A stretch of 64,000 bases of DNA from positions 682,001 through 746,000 of the forward strand of contig JAIUJO010000164.1 in assembly GCA_023846275.1 (NCBI GenBank), in the 5' to 3' direction. Source of the stretch: Vanilla planifolia (taxonomy: Eukaryota > Streptophyta > Magnoliopsida > Asparagales > Orchidaceae). Under the pieces are notes generated by a model. It was not told the origin of the DNA. It worked only from the letters and a program-made list of their open reading frames with translations, and made no database searches. Position numbers and translations under genes: made by a program. Positions 1 to 11,090 of the stretch are shown here, piece by piece (the first letter of the stretch is position 1; each line of letters begins with the position of its first letter).

Positions 1-2519
1 TAGTAATTACGAAGAGAAGATCCATGAGGTCTGTTCCTTTATGTTATAAAAAATTAGGAATAGACCAATGATGATGAAGCTAATCTAGCTCTATTCATAC
101 TAAAAATTCTACTCTTTAAAATACTAATAATAATTTATTAGTCATTTGCAAACTAACCCCTTCTACTTTCAATAATTTATAAAAATTTGAAATGAACTTC
201 AATTCAAATGAAATTTAAAACAATTTTTAACTAAATAAATGTTAAATATAAAAAATATAAGTTACCTAAATAGTTTCTTGCAAATAATAAATTGTAAACA
301 TGAAAAATAATTTATTACAAACGAAAACAAATTTCAAAATTAAAAAAATTCATTCATAGTGGTTAACTTTTTTTAAAAAATGCATTTAAAGTGTTAGCAA
401 TTATATGCATAATACACTTAAATTGATTAGGTAATTAAGTAATAGCAAGCAAAATGCTTCCAAAAAAGTAAAAAAATTAATTATTAATAAATTTAAATGT
501 TTCAAATTTTAATGACTAAGGTTTTGTTGCAATAAATAATTCACATATTAAGCTCATTATAAAACACAAAATAACATGGATCAAAAGCAAAAAAGAATAA
601 AAAATAATGAAGATTGTTAAAAAAATGCTTTGCTTATGATATTTAATTCATTAAATAAAATAATTCCTAAATAGTTGCTAGGTATTATAAGCATAATAAA
701 AGTAAATTCAAATAATTAATATGTAAGAAATCATTTTATAAAACATATATTTATTATTTGGCAATAGTACATTATTTATGTAGTGTAGCAAACTGAGAAA
801 TTACTTTAAAAAGAAAAGGAAATGTAGAAAATAGTAATTAAATATTAAATGCAATCAGAAATTATTAGTAAAACAACAACTTATGAAATAACTAATAAAG
901 TTAAACATTTAGAAAGATTATATTTTGTATAACTATGAATAATATTAATTTGAGTTTACATGCATATGGAGTCAAACATTGCCTTGTGGGTTTACATGGG
1001 ATTCACTTACATAAAGTGTGTGGTCCTTACTTTTAGGATAAACTAGTTAATCTTCCCAGTAAACTAGCTATAATTATTTAAAACTACATTAGGAAATTTA
1101 ATATAACATGTTTCTATATGTAGCTTGAATCAAATGTTAGCTAGCTTAGAAGTTTTTATAGGAATTTAAAAGCATGAAGGCTTATCATATTTTTTATTTG
1201 TTAACATGAAGAACCAGATTAGGATGATCTTTTACTAGGATTGTTAGTTTGTTGATATAAGTAATATGAATGTTTTTTGCATGTCATTAAAGTCATGTGC
1301 ATTTTGCTTAATTAATGATCACATGTGAGTTAAGTGAAACTATTTTTTGGAATGAGCAACTTATGACTTCTAGAGATAGAATTTAAAGGAATTCATCTCG
1401 GTGCTTAATATGAGAGATAGTGTTCGTAAAGGTTAAAATCTTAGATGATTTCATGGAACTTTAGGACATAAGCATTGGTGACTAAAACAAAGAAATTTAT
1501 TAAAAAGTCAAAAGAATGAGAAATTATTTTTTTATTATTCGTTATATTATAGATGGATTTTAGTAATGCATTATGATATCAAATTGTTTTTACAAAATCA
1601 CTACCTATTCATGCTTTTTATTTATGATTAACTCTTTTAAGTGATCATGAAAGAAAGCAAAATGGAGTGCTAGAACATAGGGAGAGCTTAAGTTGAATTT
1701 CAAGGAGAGATAATAAGTATCTGTAAATGTAACCTTTGAAAACATTGAATTGTTTTGATTAACGATTTAGTTCATTGGATAAAAGCTAGAAATTTGTTGT
1801 TCAATTATTAAGAGATTTAGTGTGTTGAAATTGAAATCCTTTATTATTGCATATCATTGTGTTAAAGATGCATATAATTTTTATAAGTGAACTCTCTTGG
1901 TTCATGTTGCTATAACTAATAACAAGTGATTTACGGATTAAGAATTAGTATTTCTTCAAAGTTGTAGATGCATTGTTGTAGTTTTATTATGTATCCTTTC
2001 ATATTTTCTAAATTAAAAAGTGGAGAAACATTTCTAAGCATCTTTAACTTTATGAATTTGTTTTAATTTGACTTCTCAAAGGAATTGCTAAAAATACACA
2101 TAAAGAGAATTATAGAGTTTAAAATCATTTGCATTATAAAACTAAATATAAAAAAATGCATGATAGAGAATTAGTATTATTATATTTGTAAATGATTATT
2201 AATATTTTTATTATAATTTTTGGTGATTAGTCTTTGGTTATGCTTAATAATTAATAAACCATTTTTACTTTTGATATATTTTTTTAAGAAAAAAGTATTA
2301 TAACTTGTAGCCTTCGTTGTTGAAAGACAAATTATGCACCAATAATATTGGTCCATGAACACTCTTGTTTGTCAATGATGTATAAATAGAGAGAGATATA
2401 TGTGAAATGAAAGGCATTCATTGCATCCCAAGTTTGTGATATAGTTATATGAATTTTATATTTTGATTTTGGGAGCACATGTATGCATGCATGATTTATA
2501 TCATTTCTTTTCAACTTTT
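1..2519. other. AT-rich DNA with no recognisable gene
   Basis: Extremely AT-rich sequence with short A and T runs and dense stops in all frames. I see no LINE domain, no LTR boundary with a target duplication and no conserved peptide. Only short chance reading frames of about 60 codons are present. It does not resemble the LINE chain that starts near 5.4 kb, so it may be flanking DNA or a repeat too decayed to read. Confidence 0.6.
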
Positions 2520-3110
2520 TGTCAACGGTTTTGTCATTAATATAAGTGGAAATTTATTATACCCTTGGTCATGACACCACTTATGTAATGACTAAAACAT
2601 TTGCATTAGTTTCTCTAATGCTTTTTTCAAGTAATTTTTAGATCTTTCATCTCAAGCTCTTATAGGTTAAGTCAATTGGAGCTTTTGTACCAAACATTTT
2701 ATGAAGCAAACCATAAGGGAAGCATTCCCAAGGAGTAATGATAGCCAAGCAATAACTATGGCCTAAATGCCTTATAAAGGAGCTATTGATTAATCTATTG
2801 CTAGAGTAGTTAACCATCAGGAGTCTATTTCCAAAATACCTACTAGTTTGTTTATTTATTATGAAAACAAATGTGAACACCACCCAACCTGAGTTTATTT
2901 TCTACTGCCACTATGTGGCACTGTGGAATCATTGTTTGGCTGACCTCCTATTAGGGTATGGGGAAAAAAAGCACTTACTATAGAGGATAGCCATAACCAC
3001 CATTGGCCTATTTTTGTGGGGCCAACTTCTACTTTGTCAATGCTGAGGTTGGGCACATGTACATCTTGAATGTAAAATCCCATTGTGGGTATGTGGGGGA
3101 CTATTTTAAT
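2520..3110. other. Slightly GC-richer segment, unidentified
   Basis: This stretch stands out from the AT-rich flanks by composition and carries two short open frames on the minus strand (2,647-2,883 and 2,895-3,083). Neither shows a motif I can name. A faint likeness to a retroelement integrase tail (W, FP and a P..L.Y pattern) was considered and judged too weak. It is probably an old repeat fragment. Confidence 0.3.
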
Positions 3111-3210
3111 GACCTAAACACGTGTTTATATATGACAAAATTAGGTTATATAGAATAATTAATTCACTTGCATGACCATTGATTTCTTATGTAGTATAAT
3201 TTTAGTGCTC

Positions 3211-3214
<4 letters not shown>

Positions 3215-3244
<30 letters not shown>
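3215..3244. repeat. (AT)15 microsatellite
   Basis: Thirty bases of uninterrupted AT dinucleotide, directly visible, ending in ATTTT. Confidence 0.97.
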
Positions 3245-3252
<8 letters not shown>

Positions 3253-3622
3253 CAATAACTACAAAATTACTTAAAAATTAAATAAAATAATTATTTAAAA
3301 TGTGTTTTAAAATAGAGGAAGAAAACAAATTATGGTTTAAATATAATGAAGAAAAAACAAAAATTCATCTAAGCAGCCACACACTCTTAAGCCTAACAGA
3401 GCTCATTCCAATTAGGCCAAACTATTAGGCAATAAGCCATGAGGAGCCATGGGCCAAGAAATAAGGTGAATTGACTCTGTTTAAACTTTAGTCCCAATCA
3501 TGACACAACAATGTATGGCTTGTATTAAATAGGCTAAGGGAGAAACTCCTAAGCTTGCTAGGCATAATGAATCAGGACAAACTCATGAATTATGAAGTTA
3601 TGGATCAAGTCAGGTTAAGCTG
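3245..3622. other. Unidentified non-coding segment between two AT microsatellites
   Basis: AT-rich at first, then a mixed-composition stretch from about 3,360 to 3,620. No open frame of note, no domain and no repeat partner seen elsewhere in the window. Confidence 0.4.
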
Positions 3623-3642
3623 ATATATATATATATATATAT
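3623..3642. repeat. (AT)10 microsatellite
   Basis: Twenty bases of uninterrupted AT dinucleotide, directly visible. Confidence 0.95.
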
Positions 3643-5419
3643 CATGTATGTTTATTATTAAAAATTAGACTTTAGATATAAAGTAACCACACTAACAAAA
3701 ATATTTTATGCCGATGTTTAATGTAGTACTATTTTTTAAAATAAGACTTTTCATGTGAAATATGAGTTCAACCATAAATATTATATTTGTAAATCCCTTG
3801 TAGTGCTTTTTATTGAAATTTAGACCATTTAAGTGATGTTAGCACTCTAATATATATATTATATGCATATGTCTAATATATTATTTGTTGAAGAATTAAG
3901 ACCTTGTATATGAATTATGTATAGAATATGTGATTTTAATTAAATGTAGCACAAATTTATGCAATTAAATTGGAATTTATATTATAATTGGATGTAGACA
4001 CTTTAACATAAATAGTATATGCAAATTTCTAATGTATTGTTGATTGTTGAAATTAATGACCATGCATGTGAATTTTTATAGAACAAGTGTTATTGATGTA
4101 CTTATATAATACTATTATGCATAAAAACATTAGAAATTATACTTGTAGGTAGATGTATGCCATTTAATATTGACAACATACAAATGTGAAATTTTTTTGG
4201 CATGATTAACTTTGTAAGCATGACATTGATATGCTAATGTAAATGCATACTAATCAAATAACATTTAAAATAACAACAATATATGTCAAACTATATTAAG
4301 GTAGTTTTCATAATGAGGTGGCTAATGGCTAGTTGACTTCATCATTGTAATTTTTAGTATAGACATGTCTATTAAAAAATATGAAAATTCTAAATGTCAT
4401 TGTGCATGAGAACATGATATGGTAAATTAGTAAAAGAGGTTTCTATTAGAATTAGGTAAACAAAAAAGAGGATACTAGCTGACGCTGAGGCTGTGGGAGT
4501 AGCAGCACTGGCCATCTTAAGATTTACTTAGTTATGTGAAAACAAAAATCTATAATAAGAACACATTAAGAAATCAAATTAAAAATATAATAAGTTGCAT
4601 GTTCTTGTTATTTTTGTTTTAGAGATTGTAGCATTCTTTTCTTTTAATAGCATATCACAATTAGTTTTACATTTTAACATAAATTAGACTCTACATACTT
4701 ATATGCCATGATTCATCCTTATGCTAAATCCTACATATGGTTTTCCCAAATTATTGCTTAGTTTGCAATTTTTTTATTATTAAAGATATCCTACTAAGCA
4801 AATTGTGAGCTATTCTTTCGCACTAATATTTTAAGCATATTGGAGCTCAACAAAAAAGAGTATTACACGTAAGGATAGCTTATGAGAAAAATAAAAACTA
4901 CAAAGACTTGCACTACAAGAGTTGAGTTGAATGATATGTTGATCATGTAATAAATTTATTTTTGTATTTATATGTGTAAATTGGTTGTAATATTGTTTTA
5001 AATTATAAAAAATATGACATGTGATTGTTGGGATTGTTTTAGTTGTTCACAATTTCTTATAATTACTAAAGCTCAATATAAAGTGTGTGATTATCATGTT
5101 GTAGATGAAAATTTTATATTAATGTATTTGTAATTAAAAAATAGACAAAATCTAGTGGATATTCTATTTTTTTGAATTCTAAAGTTTTTGAGAAAATTTA
5201 TTGAATATGTGACAAAAATATGGGATGCCATGTTTGTGGAGCCAGAGTATGATTTAATTAGAAAACAATTTTGAGTTGACCATATGATAAGAAAATAAAT
5301 GGTTACAATAAAGGTGATATCAAAGTAAGAAATAAATCTACAAAATAAATGTTGTCTTGTGATGAAAAAAATAGTCATCACAACCTTGCATGCTTAGTTA
5401 TACTCATATTTGCATCAGG
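3643..5419. other. AT-rich DNA with no recognisable gene
   Basis: Continues the AT-rich left arm. A small GC-richer island near 4,480-4,520 encodes a short alanine-rich peptide on the plus strand but has no context. The 95-codon minus frame at 5,094-5,381 is made of hydrophobic and asparagine/isoleucine codons typical of AT-rich chance frames. No LINE domain is visible. Confidence 0.5.
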
Positions 5420-7160
5420 TCCATAAGGTGAACAATCTCTAGTTGATGATGCAATGTACACAAGTGATTTTGACAAAATGCATCCATAACTTCAAGAAAT
5501 GGTTTGTCTCTAAGGGTTGGGAAAATGGGTGCCAATCCTAAATCTACCAGCTATCAACAAACAACTCGATTAACTCAGTTGGTGAAAGTGGGTCGATGTT
5601 CCTTGACTAGAGGAAGGAAATGTAGCAACCCTTATAGGGACATTCTCTTGGGTGTCAAACAATGAAATCATCTCTGGTATACACATAAGGGACCATACTA
5701 TTTAATTAAAGTAAACATTTAATAAGTTTCTTGAGGATGCTCACAAAATTTTATTTATTCCTAATATTCTTAAATTTAAAGTGAAGAAACTGAACCAAGT
5801 ATAAGTAATTGATAGGAGTAACTATGACTCTCTTAAGGTAACCAAATGTCTTCTCATCTAATTTGTGATATGCATGAATGGATTAATGAGATTCGCACTA
5901 TCCCTATCTATTATAAAGAACAATCACAATCGAAAGAATGGGCTTGTTAGGATTTGTGAGGAATGAAGACCCTATTGAGCTTGACTCTAATCCAACTTCA
6001 TGAAATGGCTTGAGAAGTGTAGCACAAGTTGAGTCAACATGTCGACTAAATGGAAATGCCAGTACTTTTAACATTACTTTACTTATTCTGTGAGATAGTG
6101 GTGGGACCCAACCCCTCCTTTTGGCTCCAAGTTTAACCACGATGGTTTGATATGCGCAAATGACATTATCAGGCAAGGACTTTGGGAAGGGTGACACATT
6201 TGTTAAAAGATAACACAACTATTCTAATATGAACTCAATCATACTAGAAATCTTGTGTTAAACAAATAGGTAAATGCTCATTGAATTCTAATTTCTATGA
6301 CAAATTTGAATAGTAATGTGTGGCATAACAATCTTTTAGACTTTCAAATATTTAAGCTAGAAGTGTCAAAGAATTAGCATAAAGATAACTAGATTTGGTA
6401 ATCATATGTTCATAGAAATATTATTTTTATCCTTTAATTTGGCTCTCTCTATCATTATGAAATTGAATTCACCAAGTGTTGGATTGTGCACCTACCAAAA
6501 AATAATTTGAGCTTGTTTTAGACTATCATGAGATAGGTGAGTTTTACTTATTTTGGTCTTTATTATCCACCAGGGCTTGTCATCAAAGAATGCTATTACC
6601 GAGGGAAAACATTTTTTAACTTGACAGATGGTAACCCAACTTGGGAGCATTTGCTCCTCCTTTATGGAGCATTGTGAGAGATGATAAATGTGTCAATTAT
6701 GGCACAATGTGCTCCATAGTGCTTCATCATTGTATTGCTAGCTTGTTGATCCTGTTAGTAGTTATATGCTTGTCTCGAAGATTAAGCCATGTAGATATAA
6801 GTATATACAATTTTAAGCTATAAAACTTTGAATGGCTCATTAAATCAATTATAATTTCTTTAATAGTAAATTTAACTTAAACAATTGTAGAGAATTTATA
6901 GTAATATGTGCACCAAACCTTGACTTTTTGAGAGATGCATTTATTAAGTAAAAGGTCAATACAGATTTTGCTCGACTTCTTGATGATTTGGATCACATGA
7001 CCTCTGTGTCAAAGACGCACCATTAAAATTTTTTCCCTTTGAAAAATTGATTATATGATAATGGTCAACTATGGTGGTGACAAGTGGAGTATTAGGGTCT
7101 GATTCTATAAAAGAAGCTTTAGACATAGCTACAACATCCAAAAAAGGTAGTTAGTGCACA
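5420..7160. repeat. Family B repeat, copy B1 (internally deleted)
   Basis: Recognised only by its likeness to two other places in the window. About 5,490-6,500 aligns by eye with 12,560-12,960 and with 47,260-48,330, for example the shared phrase around TGGCTCTAAGGGTT and the stretch with AACTATGACTCTCTTAAGG. About 6,540-7,160 aligns with 51,900-52,590. The part equivalent to 48.4-51.8 kb, including the tandem array, is missing. No domain was identified; the 104-codon minus frame at 5,904-6,218 is not kept open in the other copies. The right end runs straight into the 3' end of LINE copy L1. Confidence 0.5.
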
Positions 7161-7869
7161 AATTACCTCATCTTAACAAAAGGATTAATGACATTAAATA
7201 ATATACTAGGCTTCACATGCCTAGAAATTATAATGAGTGCAATCTAAATGCCTTAATAAGGATCTAATGATGTGTAGGTTTGATGCCAACCATCATGGTA
7301 TTTCCAGCTCTAATAAATTAAATTTCTACTATAGTAGTTAATCGATTGATCTATCTTTTTGTTTGCTCTGATCATCATGATTCTTTTGCTAAATTTGCAT
7401 GCTTGCATTAGCTGGTCGGGCCATTCCTCAGTGCCATTACTTTGAAGAAATTAGTGAATTCCCATTATGATAGTCTTTGGCAATTGACTAATGGTAAAGA
7501 GGGATAGTCTTTGGCCTTCATATTTCATAGTTATAGGGAAAATTTATGGAATTATGAATGAAAAACCACCACGAAAGGATTTTTCAAGGTCATTTCATTA
7601 ATTAAGAATGAATGATGGGGGCTCTAAGCTGTCCATATACAATTTTAGCCTCAATAATAGATTATGCCAATAAGAGATTGGTGAATTTTTCTCTTTGGAC
7701 TCTATATAAACTTTTTGAAAAGATAATGTTGAAGTCTTTTAAGAAGGGTTATTCCCTAGTCACAATCAAAATTATAAAAATGTGTGCTATGCAACTCAGT
7801 GCATAGCAATATTTCCTTAGCATTTTAAATGGCATAGTTTGAAGGACTGTATGCCCTGAACATGTGTAA

Positions 7870-8060
7870 TGACACTATCCGAGGAACTATTGTTTATTGT
7901 TGAAAGAAGTAACTAGTTAAGTGTGCAAGTGTTGTAGTGGAAACTGATTCATTCACCACTACCATGATGTTAGGAACTAGAATTCTCAAAAGTTTCATTA
8001 TGTCAAGAATAGAAATAATCTCCATGGTAAAAGCTAAACATGAAACCAAACTTTTTTCTT
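7870..8060 (-). pseudogene. RNase H relic of LINE L1 copy
   Basis: The minus-strand frame reads FTMEIISILDIMKLLRIL followed by VPNIMVVVNESV. This matches the plant LINE RNase H pattern in which a helix with the catalytic Glu (here in TMEII) is followed by the strand that normally ends in the catalytic Asp (here replaced within VVVNES). The same block recurs in L2, L4, L5, L6 and L7. Not functional. Confidence 0.65.
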
Positions 8061-8915
8061 AAATAACAATAGTTCTACATATGTCATCCCATGCAAAAAT
8101 AAAAATTCTACATTCAAATCATCATGCATTACTATGTTGCAATTGAATTTAATCAAATTATAGGATTCTAATAAGATGTAATAGATAGCCTGTCAAGGCC
8201 ATCAGAGCTCCCATTGGACATGATTGGGCAGTTGTAACAAGGAGCGACTATGATGTGAATGTTCCTTTGAAGAGCAGCTAAATTGAATACCTTTTTCACA
8301 TGTGCCTAAAAATCCTTGTTACAACAAAGGTAGGATAAAGTCAGAGTAGCACACTTGACTTCTTAAGAAGTTGTTGCCACCTTCATATAAATAGAAATTT
8401 GATTAAGGAGCTCAAAAATAGAAGTGGCATCCCTATAGTTAATCCCATTAAGCCTTAAGAAATCATTTACAAAGGTACTAGACCAGAGTTCTTTCATAAT
8501 ATGGCTCTCCAAAAAATAATTTTGCACTCGTTCAATGGCAGTAAATCCCCAAAGACAAAATTAGAAGTCTCAATCACTCTTCCATAAAGCCAGGTGCAAG
8601 AAAAAAGTAGATTTAATGCTATTCTCCATAGGAAAATGTTTACATGAGGTTGCTCCTACACTTTCCAAACACACATGAAATCCTTCCTTGAAGAATTATG
8701 GCTTACATATCTTCTATTGTGTAAAGTCTTTAAGTTTAGTACCATATCCTCACTCAAGTTGAAGCAAAGCACATCTATTCCACCAGCTCTATTACTAATG
8801 TTGGATACATCACAACCATGTTAAGATATTATGGCCAAGTACCAATACGAAGATATCCAATTATCAAACAAAAAGGGAACAAAATTGCCTGCAATAATCT
8901 AACAAGCTATATTTG

Positions 8916-9191
8916 TTATGGTCTAGGGGCTACAATATTGAGTAACTTATGAATATGAGATGCCCCACAATGCATATGGAAAGTATTATTTGTTATAAAG
9001 TATTTTGACCTAAAGAGTGATACCCACAAACTTTCTAGTAAAGTAATAAACCTCCCAATAATGTTTTGAAATAAACATTGGCAACCAGGTTGACAAATTG
9101 CAAACTCTGGGTCCCTTACATCCTTAAGTAGATTTATCATCTCCCCATAAGTATAATGTATTTTGTTACTATTATTTAAACTACTCCACAA
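8916..9191 (-). pseudogene. zf-RVT/linker relic of LINE L1 copy
   Basis: A 91-codon open stretch containing ESLWVSLFRSKYF, which corresponds to the conserved plant LINE segment between reverse transcriptase and the zf-RVT domain (pattern: LWV..FR.KY). Equivalent, clearer segments lie at 57,568-57,831 and 60,783-61,145. It is open by chance over this length; both sides are broken by stops. Confidence 0.6.
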
Positions 9192-9689
9192 GTAACAATG
9201 CCAAAATTTCTTTAACTCTATAATTGTGTCACTTGAATTTAATATGTGAACTAAATAATAAGTGAAATACTGGGTAACACTAAGTTAATCATGACGTTAT
9301 TGCATGTCTTGATTGTGACCTAATCATCCATCTTGGCATGTTTCAACATGATTAATAATGAAATAAAAGTTTTGTTTTTGACGTTTGGTTACTATAATTT
9401 TTATTCCAAAATATTTCAATTGAGTAGCCTAGCACATATACTATTTTCTTGTATTCATGTCTTACATTTTTGCTTAATCCCTTTACTAAATAACACTTTA
9501 AATTTGTTTAGATTCACCACCTAAGCTGAGAGACGCCTATATTACTCCACAATGTCCTAAACATTCTTTAGTATAGATAATGAATGTGCATAAATCATCA
9601 TCTTTAGCTTATATGACATGAGTAATTATAATGGAAGAATGGTGAATTCTCTAACCACCAAGACAACATGATCAATCTAGTATTGAATA

Positions 9690-10620
9690 TGCCATGAAGG
9701 ATACTCAACATAATAGTAAAGAAGTGTGGTGAGAAATGTCATCCTTATCTAGGATCCTAATTATTTTGATACATAGTAGAAAGATACCACTAAACATATT
9801 CCCAAATCTCGATGCTGTGGTACAAGTCTAATTCCAATCACACAAAAGAGTAGATTATGACGAAATCTTAAGAACATCTAGAGCAAATGTCTAGCTTACC
9901 TTGTCATAACCTTCATCCACGTCTTATTTTTGCATCATCAAACCTTCCTTGGAAGTACATAAGTGGAAATTGGTAGACATTTGTTGTGACAAAAAATATT
10001 GTTAGATATAACATGACCTGGGACAAAGACAACTGACTCCATGGAAATAATTGTAGGAAGCACCACCATTAGTCTAGCCAAAAAATGTTTAGTTAGTACT
10101 TTATAAACCGCATTACAAAGGCTAATGGGCTTGAATTGCTCAGGTTTTGATGCTCCTTAAGCTTTAGGGATGAGTATAACATGTATGTTTTTCTTAATAT
10201 TTTTGCATAAAGCTATCATTAAAAAATTGTATCACTACTACAACAATGTTCAGCTATGTGATCATCTAATAACCAAGCATAAATTTAGTGGTGATGCCAT
10301 CTATAATCGAGGATTTATTTCTTTAGATGGACATAATTGTAGTTTTCATCTAATCATCATTGATTAGAGCCACTAATGTAGTGGGTTATTCACTATTAAT
10401 AGTTCTCAAAGATTGGATGGATGGAAAAGGCTCATACTACACAAGGTTACCCAGCTTCTTATAGGAATATCTTTAATCTCAATTGGGGAGGCCACCAAAT
10501 CCCTAATATCATTTTTAATATGGTGAATAAACTTTCTCCTAGATGTAGTGACAGCCAGCACCAAGAAGAAACACATGTTGTAGTCCCCAAAGGGTAGCTT
10601 AGTAAGGCTTGGCACACTAT
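9690..10620 (-). pseudogene. Reverse transcriptase relic of LINE L1 copy
   Basis: The minus strand at about 10,050-10,145 reads EQFKPISLCNAVYKVLTK, the first conserved block of plant L1 reverse transcriptases, followed by SVVFVPGHVI (the SGFVPGR-type block). Upstream, 10,406-10,615 holds a 69-codon frame with FGDYNMCFF and RRKFIHHIK, the usual G-D-x-N-T-x-F-F and RR..I..I segment before the RT core. The QGCPLSP block near 9,700-9,760 is only faintly visible. No YxDD box survives legibly. Confidence 0.75.
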
Positions 10621-11090
10621 CACTATCATGCTTCTTCTAAAGCCATAACATTGTGGTAGAAAGGAATACTCTATGTTAAAAGTCTATATTCCATTTTAGT
10701 TAAGATTCTTACCTATTCCTTAAGTTAAAGCTTTTCAAATTCTTGTTCCAATTGGTAAGGTTTTTAAAGAGTACTATTAACTTTTGTTGCACTCTATTTC
10801 TTTAAAGCTAATAATGCTATGCTAAATTTAATGGCGAAACTATATATTAGGCTTCCTCTAATAGTCCTTTTCCAAGCTACATTCACCACATTAGTTAGTT
10901 AAGGAAAGGATAACCAAATGTATTCAAATTGGGTTCTTCTTTTAGTTTTACTTATAGTGATTATTTAAATTATATGACCAGTTGTAGTGGTTTGAGTCAA
11001 TTTGAGAAAGCTTCATAATAGTGGTACTCGATTAGGATGACATACCATCAATATTCATAACAACTTACTCTAATCATTTCTATGTATAGG

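Larger units (their letters stand above)
7161..11090 (-). mobile_element. Old LINE copy L1 (L1-type, ORF2 part only)
   Basis: A non-LTR retrotransposon reading right to left. In element order: endonuclease tail (about 10,930-11,060), reverse transcriptase with its upstream region (10,620 down to 9,690), zf-RVT linker (9,191-8,580), RNase H (8,060-7,870) and the 3' end near 7,160. Frames are broken throughout by stops and indels and CG dinucleotides are nearly gone, so the copy is old. ORF1 is absent: family B sequence starts just past the endonuclease tail, so it is 5'-truncated or deleted. Confidence 0.8.

Noticed and set aside
2647..3083. Possible Ty3-type integrase tail on the minus strand
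   Set aside because: Only a loose W..FP and P..L.Y pattern; no catalytic D,D-35-E region and no neighbouring pol domain.
4480..4540. Alanine-rich peptide resembling an RNase H helix
   Set aside because: About 18 codons without flanking blocks; too short to separate from chance.
5904..6218. 104-codon minus-strand frame as a gene
   Set aside because: The frame is not kept open in the related sequences at 12.9-13.1 and 47.6-48.0 kb and no motif is visible.
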